Numbered from the stretch's first letter, positions 1 through 8,358 are shown. The stretch is 53,215 nt of DNA from an uncultured Bacteriovorax sp. (GCA_946480715.1 CAMLKK010000021.1:1-53215); one strand, 5' to 3'. Notes: generated from the letters alone by a model not told the origin. Made by a program: numbers and translations.

Positions 1-54
1 AGCGCAACGCTGGCAGTGTTGAGGTCTGCGGTTCGATCCCGCATGGGTCCACCA
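1..54 (+). tRNA. tRNA-Ala (anticodon GGC), 5' end outside window
   Basis: This is the 3' part of a tRNA cut by the window edge. The anticodon stem is 5-9/17-21 with a seven-base loop at 10-16 and anticodon GGC at 12-14. The T arm is 27-31/39-43 with loop TTCGATC. The 3' acceptor strand is 44-50, the discriminator is A51 and CCA (52-54) is encoded. Position 70 of the standard numbering is T48, which fits the G3-U70 identity pair of alanine tRNA. The D arm and 5' acceptor strand are missing. Confidence 0.93.
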
Positions 55-175
55 TATCTTTTTCTTTTATCCATCTTCGTCGTTACTTGCTCGTCGCTTT
101 CTCAGGCGCGTACTGATGTACGCTTCTTCGTGCGCGCTCTCGCGTGCCTAGAATCTGGACAAAATAAAAAGATAT
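54..175. repeat. Long inverted repeat directly after tRNA-Ala
   Basis: Arms at 54-73 and 156-175 pair at 18 of 20 positions. An inner perfect hairpin GCGTAC/GTACGC lies at 108-123 with loop TGAT. The interior is GC- and CGT-rich, unlike the surrounding DNA. The left arm starts on the last base of the tRNA CCA. It may be a terminator/processing hairpin or a dispersed repeat; no coding frame is evident. Confidence 0.6.
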
Positions 176-198
176 GGCATTTCAGGCTCGAGTAGGGA

Positions 199-633
199 TT
201 ACGAGACTGGTGAGAGGGGGAGGGACATGTGGTGGGAGTTCATGGTGAAGCCGTGGTTTAAATAAACTCTGTGGGCCGCGTGACGGGTGTAACCTGTATC
301 GAGGTGGACTTGATCGCAATTTAATCGCTTCGCTTCTGATTTGGCAAATTGGAGGAGGGCCGATCCGTATCCTTGAGCGCGGACCTTCTCAGAAGAAATG
401 AGATCGTCGATGTAGAGCACTTTTCCCCAGGCCGTGGTGGTCAAAGTACGAATTCCCATGCAGGCGGCGACTTCACCGTCTTTTTCAATCGCAAACATTC
501 TGAATCCTTCTTGATGTTGATTGAGGATTTGATCCACAAAATTTTGCTTTGTTGTCAGATGCGGGCGCAGCTCTTGGTAGACAGTAAAACATGAGGCGAT
601 ATCAGCATGTGTTTTCATTTCTTTTATTTGCAT
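199..633 (-). CDS. GNAT family N-acetyltransferase
   Basis: The 144-residue protein has the GNAT fold length and the acetyl-CoA pyrophosphate-binding motif RAQGYGSALL at residues 85-94. A C-terminal motif AHRVYLNHGF (about 120-129) is typical of motif B, where the Tyr often acts as general acid. The substrate cannot be told from sequence. There is no Shine-Dalgarno sequence. A promoter TTGCAA (663-668), 17-nt spacer and CATACT (640-645) ends 6 nt before the ATG, so the mRNA may be leaderless. It is a single gene, transcribed toward the tRNA. Confidence 0.88.
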   Translation of the reverse strand: MQIKEMKTHADIASCFTVYQELRPHLTTKQNFVDQILNQHQEGFRMFAIEKDGEVAACMGIRTLTTTAWGKVLYIDDLISSEKVRAQGYGSALLQFAKSEAKRLNCDQVHLDTGYTRHAAHRVYLNHGFTMNSHHMSLPLSPVS

Positions 634-639
634 GAAATG

Positions 640-668
640 AGTATGACGAGAGCACGCTGTTTTTGCAA
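640..668 (-). promoter_or_regulatory. Predicted sigma70 promoter of the GNAT gene
   Basis: On the minus strand, -35 TTGCAA (663-668) and -10 CATACT (640-645) are separated by 17 nt. The expected start of transcription falls on or next to the ATG at 633, and no ribosome binding site is present. Confidence 0.45.
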
Positions 669-747
669 TGTGAAGATCAACTGATAGGGATAAAAAAGGT
701 GTGAACTGTATCTACTGTGAGAAAGTTAATATGCAGATAATGGGAGA

Positions 748-978
748 ATGAAATTCATTAAAGTAAAAATCAAAGACTACATTATCATGCATGGGTTCGA
801 TGACAACAATAAAGAGATTGAAGAAGTTGTCAGTGTTCCAGAGTGGAGCGAAAAACTCATTGCTATTGATCGTATTATGTCTATTTCTGAAAAATTTATT
901 CTGACAACTTATACCGATGGAAGAATTATCTACTGGCAGTATGAAGGCGGATTGAAGCATTTAGAGTCACTTGTCTAG
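748..978 (+). CDS. Small hypothetical protein (76 aa)
   Basis: I do not recognise this protein. It is short, without signal peptide or membrane segment, acidic and rich in beta-forming residues, with a C-terminal stretch TDGRIIYWQYEGG. GGGAG at 742-746 lies only 1 nt before the ATG, which is too close for a normal ribosome binding site, so the start is uncertain. The ATG at 787 (residue 14) is an alternative. It precedes the lipoprotein gene by 43 nt on the same strand and could be co-transcribed. Confidence 0.5.
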   Translation: MKFIKVKIKDYIIMHGFDDNNKEIEEVVSVPEWSEKLIAIDRIMSISEKFILTTYTDGRIIYWQYEGGLKHLESLV

Positions 979-1021
979 CTAATTGATCATTGCGGATTCG
1001 GACCTGAAGTGGCAACGTTGA

Positions 1022-1735
1022 ATGATGAAAATTTTTATTTTTAGCATACTCTTTCTTCTTTCAGGTTGTGCTAGCAAAGACATAATAAAAAAGCCATTCG
1101 GGTTCAAAACACAGTGGCAGGAAGGTTCACCTAACACTAAGTTGCTGGATGACGGAAGCATTCAAATAGATTTTCTTAAAGACAACATAGGTCCTCGCTA
1201 TTCAGGATTTAACTGGTCAGCTGACCTTGAACCAAAAGATGAATACACAATTTCCTACGAAGTGAAATTTGCCGAGGATTTTGATTTTGTGAAAGGTGGA
1301 AAATTGCCAGGGTTTTGCGGCGGAAAATTTGAACCTGGAAAAATTCCAAACGGTGAAGATGCATTTAGTTCAAGAATTATGTGGAGACAAAACGGTCGCA
1401 TCGTTAGCTACGTTTATCACATGAATCAAAAAAGTATCTACGGTGATGATCTGGAGTGGCGTGAGGCTTCTGGAAAGAACCTTCTGCTTGTGCCAGGGAA
1501 ATGGCACAAAATACAATTTACGTTAAAACTTAATGATGCATTAAATGCTAACGGTATGATCAGTGCAAGCTTCGATGAAAAAGAGGCCTTAGTAAGAACC
1601 GATTTAAAGTTTAGAACAACTGAAAAATTAAAAATAGATAAACTCTGCTTTAATACGTTCTTCGGGGGCAATGATCAAAGTTGGGCACCAAATAAAGAAC
1701 AGACGCTTTGGATTCGCAATCTTGTTGTTCGTTAG
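1022..1735 (+). CDS. Polysaccharide lyase 14-like lipoprotein
   Basis: A signal peptide ends in the lipobox LLSGC (Cys16), predicting an outer- or inner-membrane lipoprotein. The body resembles the PL14 beta-jelly-roll family: KGGKLPGFCGGKF (about 95-107), SSRIMWR, YVYHMN, a PGKWH segment near residue 160, and a C-terminal FNTFFGGNDQSWAP. PL14 enzymes cleave uronate-containing polysaccharides such as alginate or glucuronan by beta-elimination. Here the family fit is from remembered motifs and the substrate is unknown. The Tyr and Lys/His residues of the strands could be catalytic but were not aligned. Its stop is 13 nt before the YggU gene. Start could be either of two adjacent ATGs (1022 or 1025). 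Confidence 0.7.
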   Translation: MMKIFIFSILFLLSGCASKDIIKKPFGFKTQWQEGSPNTKLLDDGSIQIDFLKDNIGPRYSGFNWSADLEPKDEYTISYEVKFAEDFDFVKGGKLPGFCGGKFEPGKIPNGEDAFSSRIMWRQNGRIVSYVYHMNQKSIYGDDLEWREASGKNLLLVPGKWHKIQFTLKLNDALNANGMISASFDEKEALVRTDLKFRTTEKLKIDKLCFNTFFGGNDQSWAPNKEQTLWIRNLVVR

Positions 1736-1748
1736 ATAGTATTGATTC

Positions 1749-2021
1749 ATGAAATTACTTATTCATACTCAGCCAGGTGCCTCAAAGAATGAAGTCGTAG
1801 GCGTCTACGGTGAGCGAATCAAAATCAAAGTTAAAGCAAGACCTGTCGATGGTGAAGCCAATGCTGAAGTGATCACTTTTTTAGCGAAGCTCTTGGGAAT
1901 TGCTAAAGGGCGGATTGAAATTGAAAGAGGTCATACGTCGAGGCAAAAAGATTTAATGATTGACCTTCCAGAAGATGAGGTCATGGCAAAATTAAATCTT
2001 CAGGCCAGCAAAAAATTCTGA
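1749..2021 (+). CDS. YggU/DUF167 family protein
   Basis: The 90-residue protein matches the small DUF167 (UPF0235, YggU) family in size and in hallmark segments: an N-terminal QPGASKNEVVG, then KVKARPVDGEANAEVI and LLGIAKGRIEIERGHTSRQK. Function of the family is not established. It lies 13 nt after the PL14-like gene, probably in the same transcript, and ends 20 nt before the stop of a convergent gene. Confidence 0.9.
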   Translation: MKLLIHTQPGASKNEVVGVYGERIKIKVKARPVDGEANAEVITFLAKLLGIAKGRIEIERGHTSRQKDLMIDLPEDEVMAKLNLQASKKF

Positions 2022-2041
2022 CCTGAAGTTAAAATGTTTTC

Positions 2042-2530
2042 TTAGTTAAGTTCGCCGATGCAGATTTTTGCAGGACCTGTTTGTTTGTAAGTAAGCTTTA
2101 ATTTTCCACTCTCTGAAAGTTTTTGGATTTTCAGATCTCTTGGGTAGTAACGATTAATACCGTCTCTGTTTTCACTATATTCGTATCCTGAAACTTCTTG
2201 AGCATCACTCTTACAGTTTTTTCCATTTTCGATAATGATTGAATTTGTAAATGGCCAAAAGCCTTCTCCTACAACATCAACAGTTCCTTTTTTGTCATCG
2301 TTTGTTTCATTGACAGAAATATCATAGGTACAAACTTTTCCGTTTGCATCTAGACCTGTAAGCGTTTTTTTAAATTTGAGTTTTGTATTTTGAGCAGATT
2401 CACCAAGAAGGTTTACGAGAGCATCACGGCACACTGGAGTATTCTTTTTTCCAGATCCCCAGAATCCGGCATGTGCTGTAGCTGAAAGTGAAAAAACTAT
2501 CATACTTGAAATAAAAGTCATTTTTTTCAT
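2042..2530 (-). CDS. Exported hypothetical protein
   Basis: A 162-residue protein beginning MKKMTFISSM with a signal peptide that probably ends ATAHA-GF (around residue 21). The mature part has four cysteines, which may form disulfides in the periplasm, and no recognisable domain. I chose the ATG at 2530 rather than an upstream in-frame start because a ribosome binding site GGAG lies 6 nt before it. That site is buried in a perfect 9-bp hairpin (2537-2559). Confidence 0.75.
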   Translation of the reverse strand: MKKMTFISSMIVFSLSATAHAGFWGSGKKNTPVCRDALVNLLGESAQNTKLKFKKTLTGLDANGKVCTYDISVNETNDDKKGTVDVVGEGFWPFTNSIIIENGKNCKSDAQEVSGYEYSENRDGINRYYPRDLKIQKLSESGKLKLTYKQTGPAKICIGELN

Positions 2531-2536
2531 TTGAGA

Positions 2537-2559
2537 CTCCACTAAGAAAGTTAGTGGAG
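2537..2559 (-). promoter_or_regulatory. Hairpin sequestering the ribosome binding site
   Basis: Perfect 9-bp stem CTCCACTAA/TTAGTGGAG (plus-strand reading) with a 5-nt loop. In the minus-strand mRNA the Shine-Dalgarno GGAG is the 3' end of the stem and pairs with CTCC. It ends 6 nt before the start codon at 2530. Such a stem would block initiation unless melted or opened. Confidence 0.6.
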
Positions 2560-2626
2560 CCAACCTAGCATATTCCTGAATGTGTCATTAAAAATGAGTA
2601 AATATTACGGCCGTGATTGTCCCGAC

Positions 2627-3964
2627 TTAGAAGGGAAGAGAAACACCAGCAGTCAGTAAGTGTGTAGAATTTCCTTTCATATGATAATGATCGTAATCCA
2701 AGCGAATTTTAAGATTTCCCAACCGTTCGTTTTTCGCTTCAAGTCCGTAGCCGTAAGTCGCTTCCGTCACATGATAATTGCTGAAGTAAACGAGACCAAG
2801 TTTTCCCGCAAGCGAAAGATCTTCATTTAGGGCCACTTTATAGCGCCCAGAGAGTTCAGGCCCGTTTGCTGATTTTGACTGCAGATCCGTTAGCTTTTGA
2901 AGATCAGCAGCAGAGACATTGGCGTACGAAGTTGATGCTTTTCCCAGGAAAACGAATCCCGCTTCAGAGCTTATGTTCTCATTGAATTGGTAGCCTACAT
3001 AAGATTTTCCCACCAGGCGAGTTTGATGACGAACACTTCCTGTGCCAGCTATGCCTCTTGATTTTAATTCTTGAGCGACATCTTCTGAGTCTGTGCTGGA
3101 TTTAGCAATACCAATTTGAGCTCCGGCATACCATTTTTTTATTGGCGTTGGGACGTCCGCAACGATTGGTTGTTCAGGTGCAACGATTGTTTTGACAGGA
3201 GCATCTGCCACTTTCGCTTTTTCCAGATCGATGATTTTTCCATTGTCACTATTAAATGTAATCTTTTTTTCCGTTTCTAGCATTGAAGCAATAGAGGATT
3301 CATCTTTTGCAAGAGTCATTTGAGCAAGATACGCAATTTGATCAGTATTCACCTTGTCGGGAGCGGAAACTTTATTTTCCTTTAACGTTGCCGTTGAAAA
3401 TTCTCCTGCACTAACTTGAACACCTTGTTCATTAAAAGCTTGTCCGATTTTATCGATGTCGTTAGTCACACTCGGATCATTTTTCGCCATAACGACTGTA
3501 CCTTGATAAGTAACAAGTGTCGTCCCCTGACTTTGTTCGTTGAAAGTCAAACTAAATTCAGTACCTCTCACTCCCATCGCTGCCGTTCTTGTTTTAAGAA
3601 TGATTTTACTTTTATAGCCTTTAATTTTTGTCTGCTCGTTTATCACTGCCCCAAGTTGTCCGCGGAGCAAAGAGACGATTCCCGGTTTTTCTGTTTCTTT
3701 ATTGATGAATTGCTGAACATGCAACATTGAATTAGGACCAACAGTGAGCACTGATCCGTCATTCATGGTGATTTTAGCAATCGATTTTTCATAGGTCACG
3801 ATGGAAGAATCGTATGAAAGTTCGTCTTGTATTTTTGCTTCTTCAGCCTTTAGATGATGGGCCTTTAAGACAGTTACTTTTCCATGTAGAAAAGTGATTT
3901 TTCCGTCGTATGCAAAAGAGGGAGCAGCGATTAAAAATGTGAGGGCATAAATATATTTTTTCAT
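2627..3964 (-). CDS. FecR-domain protein with C-terminal beta-barrel-like region
   Basis: A 445-residue exported protein with a signal peptide ending near FAYDGK. The FecR domain (about 35-165) has the segments ITMNDGSVLTVGPNS and a repeated beta-helix-like pattern, with RTAAMGVRGTEF at its core. A linker of about 100 residues follows. The C-terminal part (about 280-445) has alternating strands, starts WYAGAQIGI and ends in Phe, like a small outer-membrane barrel. Start is the ATG at 3964 because AAGGA lies 9 nt upstream; the TTG at 3973 would overlap that site. The AAGGA overlaps the TpsB stop codon, so translation is likely coupled. Position next to TpsA/TpsB suggests a role in surface display or anchoring of the exoprotein. 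Confidence 0.8.
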   Translation of the reverse strand: MKKYIYALTFLIAAPSFAYDGKITFLHGKVTVLKAHHLKAEEAKIQDELSYDSSIVTYEKSIAKITMNDGSVLTVGPNSMLHVQQFINKETEKPGIVSLLRGQLGAVINEQTKIKGYKSKIILKTRTAAMGVRGTEFSLTFNEQSQGTTLVTYQGTVVMAKNDPSVTNDIDKIGQAFNEQGVQVSAGEFSTATLKENKVSAPDKVNTDQIAYLAQMTLAKDESSIASMLETEKKITFNSDNGKIIDLEKAKVADAPVKTIVAPEQPIVADVPTPIKKWYAGAQIGIAKSSTDSEDVAQELKSRGIAGTGSVRHQTRLVGKSYVGYQFNENISSEAGFVFLGKASTSYANVSAADLQKLTDLQSKSANGPELSGRYKVALNEDLSLAGKLGLVYFSNYHVTEATYGYGLEAKNERLGNLKIRLDYDHYHMKGNSTHLLTAGVSLPF

Positions 3965-3976
3965 AAATCTCAATCC

Positions 3977-5620
3977 TTAAAATTTGTATTCAAGTTCAAA
4001 CCACATCATTGGCACATAATTTTTTGAGTAGGAGAGAGATGATCCTCCTTGCGTGCGCCATGCAGAGGCAAAACTTCCGCTCAAGTCTTTGTAGTGGCCT
4101 CTGACACCTGCTCCAGTGCCAGCGATATTGCGATGATTAGAACTTGCCGAATATTGAGCATGATTGTAAGTGCTGCGGCCATAATCAAAAAAGACAAAGG
4201 GAGAGAGATTACTCAGGTTGTAGCGAATTTCCGTTTGCGATGTAAATCCTTCGTCGCCGTAACCTTCGCCGCTTGGATAAGCACGTACACCGCTTTTTCC
4301 TCCAATACCAAATCCTTCAGAGGAATCAAGATTTCTGCTTGCGACTTGAACACCGAACTCCTGAAAAAAATGAAAATTAGCAGGAAGAACTTGGAGGCGT
4401 GCAATGTTGAGATTGTATTTAAGAAATCCACCAGCAGAGTTCGCAGTTGTTTGGTCCACGAGGTCAAGCGCGTGATCCATGCTGAGTTTTCCGAGAGTCA
4501 CACCAGCTGTTCCGTATGTAATTCCATATCCTAAAAAACGATCACGATTGTCGCCGGAAAATGTGAGGGCAGCAGTGTTAACAGATTTATATTCTTTTAC
4601 CTGAAAAGCATTTTGCTTATCAGTTAATCTCTTATGGCTAAAAGTTAAAGAGACCGGCAAATTACGGTTTTGAGATTTGATGATGGGATAAGAGAGTCCT
4701 GTCGAAAACACATTCGCGCGTCCACTAGCATCGAGATAGCTGAATTCTTTTTTTAACTGATAAAATGTATGAGTGAATCCAGCAGTAGCTCTGAGACCAT
4801 TCGGCATTAAAGGTGCACTGTAGTTTACACTTCCTAGATACATGTTCTCCTCTGAAAGCATGCCTAAAAAACTGAATTGGTCTCCGACAGTGAATACTCT
4901 ATTGACGTTAAGAGCGAGATTGTTTTGAAAGCGCCCTGTATAAGCGTTTCCATAATTATCAACTCCGACGGATCCACTAATTTTTTTTTCTTCTTTGATA
5001 TCGATGACAAGATCGCCGGCTCCTCTCGTCTGGCTTGGACGTATGATCGGTGTTTGAATAATGCCTGGAAGCTCATCGATGATTTGAGTGACCCTTTCTA
5101 GTTCGTGGCTTGAAATAACATTTCCTGTTTTAAAAGGAGCAGTATAAGGCTTTATTTTGGTCGTTAATTCTTCATCACCTACCAGACGAATTTCACCATA
5201 TTGACCTTCGAAAATCTGGATGGCCAGTTCACCTGATGTGATTTCTTGTGGCGGAATAATCGCCTTGGCAAATGGATATCCATTCGTGCGATAAAAGTTT
5301 GTTACCGCTATCGCCAGATCTTTTATTTCGCCGAGGCTTAACGTTTTTTCCTGCAAATTACCGATGGCCTTCAACAGATTATCGTTCGTAAAAACAGTAT
5401 TGCCTTTGAACGTGACGTTTTTAACGGTGACCATTGCACCATCACGTGTCGACATTGGAGTATCGATTTCAATTCCAATTGAAGCAGGTGTCTCCGGAAC
5501 TTTTAAAACTTCATCTCTCTCTTGAAGAATTTGTCCAGCGTCTGGTTTTTGTTGAGCGAAAGTAGGCTGCGCGATAAGCGCAATCGAAAGAAAGGTGAGT
5601 TGTTTTACAGCGGTCTTCAT
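3977..5620 (-). CDS. TpsB (ShlB/FhaC-type) outer-membrane transporter
   Basis: The 547-residue protein has a signal peptide, a POTRA domain (roughly 65-145, containing VTFKGNTVFTNDNLL and the NGYPFAKAIIP region), a second POTRA-like stretch and a 16-strand-type barrel. The barrel carries the VRAYP loop motif that corresponds to the VRGY tetrad of TpsB/Omp85 proteins, and ends in a terminal Phe, as expected for BAM assembly. TpsB proteins translocate a cognate TpsA across the outer membrane. The tpsA gene is directly upstream, 110 nt away. Its leader is almost wholly occupied by a long hairpin. Confidence 0.93.
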   Translation of the reverse strand: MKTAVKQLTFLSIALIAQPTFAQQKPDAGQILQERDEVLKVPETPASIGIEIDTPMSTRDGAMVTVKNVTFKGNTVFTNDNLLKAIGNLQEKTLSLGEIKDLAIAVTNFYRTNGYPFAKAIIPPQEITSGELAIQIFEGQYGEIRLVGDEELTTKIKPYTAPFKTGNVISSHELERVTQIIDELPGIIQTPIIRPSQTRGAGDLVIDIKEEKKISGSVGVDNYGNAYTGRFQNNLALNVNRVFTVGDQFSFLGMLSEENMYLGSVNYSAPLMPNGLRATAGFTHTFYQLKKEFSYLDASGRANVFSTGLSYPIIKSQNRNLPVSLTFSHKRLTDKQNAFQVKEYKSVNTAALTFSGDNRDRFLGYGITYGTAGVTLGKLSMDHALDLVDQTTANSAGGFLKYNLNIARLQVLPANFHFFQEFGVQVASRNLDSSEGFGIGGKSGVRAYPSGEGYGDEGFTSQTEIRYNLSNLSPFVFFDYGRSTYNHAQYSASSNHRNIAGTGAGVRGHYKDLSGSFASAWRTQGGSSLSYSKNYVPMMWFELEYKF

Positions 5621-5679
5621 TTTTTCCCGATCCTCATCAATGACATTAAAAAGTATTGATGAGGTTATCGTGGGAAAAA
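5621..5679 (-). promoter_or_regulatory. Long imperfect hairpin covering the tpsB leader and ribosome binding site
   Basis: The core stem pairs 5632-5641 with 5655-5664 perfectly (10 bp, 13-nt loop). With two 2-nt bulges it extends so that TTTTTCCC (5621-5628) pairs with GGGAAAAA (5672-5679). The predicted Shine-Dalgarno GGGA of tpsB (complement of 5625-5628) is inside the stem and the stem touches the start codon at 5620. No U tract follows, so a terminator is less likely than translational control. Confidence 0.55.
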
Positions 5680-5730
5680 AAATTATTCAAAGGTTCGAAA
5701 TTGCCTAGAGAGAAAAAAGGATGAGAAATT

Positions 5731-8358
5731 TTATTTGTTATCACTGTCTCCAGAGGCATTTATCCCTCCATCGTAAACAAAAACTTGCATCAATCCATTT
5801 TGTGAATCTTTCGTCACACTTTTAACATTAGCTATAATTGACGAATCACTTTCAACTGCACTGCTTAGTTCAGTCGTTGTGGCAGCGGGACCTAGATTAG
5901 CATATGTTGCACTTGTTGAAGCAGGTCCGCGTGCACCTACCGCAGGTGTTGAAAGACTCACAAACTCCAATCCTTCAATGACAAGATTTGGATTACTCAC
6001 TGGTGGAACAATTGTCACCGTGTTCAATGAAGGTCGTTCATTAAATTGTGGAAGTGGTGGCGCAACTTCTCCGCGAGCAGGTGGCGTCGCTGCTACAACA
6101 GGCGCTACTGGAGTCGGTTCAGGAATGACGGGATCAGGAGTTGGTGCTGGTGTTGGCGTTGGAATTGGAGGTGTAACGACAACAACTGGTGGAGCAGGTG
6201 GAGGAGTGACAACAACCGGTGGAAGAGCTGCCTGAAACGCGTTTTGGGTGACGGGTGCAGCAGCGTAGTACCAAGTCATTGTATCAAATTGTCCTGGGGC
6301 AAGGTCTGCAAAACGGCTGTAAAGCGCGTATGAACCATCTTCTTGATTCGTGACCATGGCGCTTGTGCGCGGATCTTTATTAATAACATTTGAAAAACTA
6401 CAGCAACGATCAGTGACCATATCTGCTGTTGTTGAAAGTGTATAAAAAAGAACGGCAGCACCCGTAACTCCATCGTTACTCTCAGATATTTTTACAGCAT
6501 TAGCACGTTCGTTTTGTTGAGCGATTGGCACAAGATCGGCACCGAGACTTGCGATATTACCTTTTGTTTTAAAATTTGAATCGTTTTGTCCGACATAATC
6601 ATCACGCGTACCAACCCATAACCTAACGTTACTTTGAGTAGCAGATCCATCGATGTTTTTTAAAGTTGTATCTGTTTTAATAAATGAAGCATTCGCGTTC
6701 AACGTGTATTTGTTATCAACTTGCATGTTAGTTCCTGAGATTGGAACAATAACACTTGAAATAATTTCCCCAATCCCTTCGCGATATCCAGAAATGTCGA
6801 TTGAAAGTGAAGTGGGATTTAATCCACCACCATTGGCCTGCAGAATTTGTCCACTGTTATTCCAACTGTTCGTTCCATCACCACCCGTTCCGATGGCCAA
6901 ATCGAGTGGATAACTTGAATAAGTTAACTTATAAAAGCCGGCCGATCGAGATGATGAAGTCCCATCATCGTAATAGAATGGTTGAAGAAGTGTTCCTGAA
7001 CTGTTAACGGCCGCTTGAGTTCCATTTCCAAAACGCAGAAGATTATTGTTGTAAATTAAATTTTTAGTTGCTCCTGCAGATCCTTTCTGCCACGTAAAAG
7101 CTGTTGCACTTGGGAGTTTGATTTTCGCACCATTGGCAACGTTGTATGTGCTTGCTCCACCATCGGAAGTGTCTTGTCCATAGACGAAAGCAAGTGATCC
7201 AGATCCTGTTGCAATAAGGTTAGCATTCACATTGATATTGTTATGAGCAGTGAGAGTGAGTTTGTTTGCAGACCAAGAAACCGCATCGTTCACATTGACG
7301 TTTCCACCAGTACCTGTGGTTGCAATGACAACGTTACCATTGGATAAATTGGTCGCCAATGTGGCGCCGGAAATATCTCCACCGCTAGCGGCAATTGTGT
7401 AATCATTCGGATCAATAAGCCATGTTCCGCTATTGCCGTTTTCTGCTTTAGTAGAAACTTTTAAGTCATCTTGGATAACAACCTTAGAGGCACTTGTTTC
7501 AACAAATCCTCCATTGGTACCAGCAGTTGTTGCTCGTGCATTTATAGTTCCTGCAACATTAATTTTGTCGTTTTCCATGTCACCCAATAAATAGATTTTT
7601 CCGGCCTCTCCTGTTGAGAGAGTATTTGCTTCAAGCGTTCCCGAATTATTAATGACTGTAGATGAAAGATCACCAGCTGCTTTGGCACTTATATAAATGA
7701 GTCCGCCATCGGCCTTGATAATCCCACCATTAGAAACAAGAGCATCATACGCAGCTTTATTTACGTTTAATTTAACTGGACCACCAAGGTCCAATGTAAC
7801 GTCACTACCTGCACCCAAGAGAACATTGTTAGCTGTGATTGAATTAGTATTTATAATCTTTGCGGCGACAAAAGCGACTAAACCATCCGAATGAATTGTT
7901 CCGTCATTTGAGATTCCCGATCCCGATTGACCCTGAAAATGATAATTTCCATTCATGAAATCTTCTGTTGATATTTCGAGTGCTGATGCAACCAACCCAC
8001 CAACGTTAACTTGTGCAGTAGAACTAAAGATCACTCCGTTAGGATTAACCAAAAAAACTTTTCCATTAGACTTTAATAATCCGCGGATGACAGAGGGATC
8101 ATTACCCATTACCCGATTAAGTGCTGCTGCCGATGAATTAGGTTGAATGAATTCTACAGTTTTATCTGCGGCTATTGAAAAACTATTCCAGTTAATCACC
8201 ATGTTTTGAGTCTGCTGATTAATCGCTAGACCGTTTGCATTTTCATTGATTGTTCCATTTCCAGCAATGACTTGGCCACCAGTTGGCAGTGCCTGCGCAA
8301 AGGCGCCTTGAAGCACGATGGAAGGAGCAAGCAGCATGATCGAGATTTTTCTTAACAT
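5731..8358 (-). CDS. TpsA exoprotein with filamentous haemagglutinin secretion domain
   Basis: An 875-residue protein with a signal peptide (cleavage near AQALP) and an N-terminal TPS secretion domain (about 25-270). Hallmarks are NRVMGNDPSVIRG (81-93) and VNPNGV (104-109). The middle is Asn/Gly/Ser-rich and fits a beta-helix. A Pro-rich, PTPTPAPTPDP-type linker lies around residues 695-760, followed by a C-terminal tail. It is short for a TpsA, since adhesins often exceed 1500 residues. It may be an adhesin or a released effector. Ribosome site AGAGGAT precedes the ATG at 8358. It heads the tpsA-tpsB-fecR gene set. Confidence 0.92.
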   Translation of the reverse strand: MLRKISIMLLAPSIVLQGAFAQALPTGGQVIAGNGTINENANGLAINQQTQNMVINWNSFSIAADKTVEFIQPNSSAAALNRVMGNDPSVIRGLLKSNGKVFLVNPNGVIFSSTAQVNVGGLVASALEISTEDFMNGNYHFQGQSGSGISNDGTIHSDGLVAFVAAKIINTNSITANNVLLGAGSDVTLDLGGPVKLNVNKAAYDALVSNGGIIKADGGLIYISAKAAGDLSSTVINNSGTLEANTLSTGEAGKIYLLGDMENDKINVAGTINARATTAGTNGGFVETSASKVVIQDDLKVSTKAENGNSGTWLIDPNDYTIAASGGDISGATLATNLSNGNVVIATTGTGGNVNVNDAVSWSANKLTLTAHNNINVNANLIATGSGSLAFVYGQDTSDGGASTYNVANGAKIKLPSATAFTWQKGSAGATKNLIYNNNLLRFGNGTQAAVNSSGTLLQPFYYDDGTSSSRSAGFYKLTYSSYPLDLAIGTGGDGTNSWNNSGQILQANGGGLNPTSLSIDISGYREGIGEIISSVIVPISGTNMQVDNKYTLNANASFIKTDTTLKNIDGSATQSNVRLWVGTRDDYVGQNDSNFKTKGNIASLGADLVPIAQQNERANAVKISESNDGVTGAAVLFYTLSTTADMVTDRCCSFSNVINKDPRTSAMVTNQEDGSYALYSRFADLAPGQFDTMTWYYAAAPVTQNAFQAALPPVVVTPPPAPPVVVVTPPIPTPTPAPTPDPVIPEPTPVAPVVAATPPARGEVAPPLPQFNERPSLNTVTIVPPVSNPNLVIEGLEFVSLSTPAVGARGPASTSATYANLGPAATTTELSSAVESDSSIIANVKSVTKDSQNGLMQVFVYDGGINASGDSDNK

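Noticed and set aside
1..175. tRNA plus inverted repeat as an integration (att) site
   Set aside because: No integrase and no second copy of the tRNA 3' end is visible in the window.
2530..2563. Upstream in-frame start of the exported protein at 2563
   Set aside because: It would put 11 extra residues before a normal signal peptide and has no ribosome site, whereas the ATG at 2530 has GGAG at 6 nt.
5879..6333. Plus-strand Gly/Thr- and Trp/Arg-rich frames
   Set aside because: They are mirror readings of the Pro-rich linker of TpsA.
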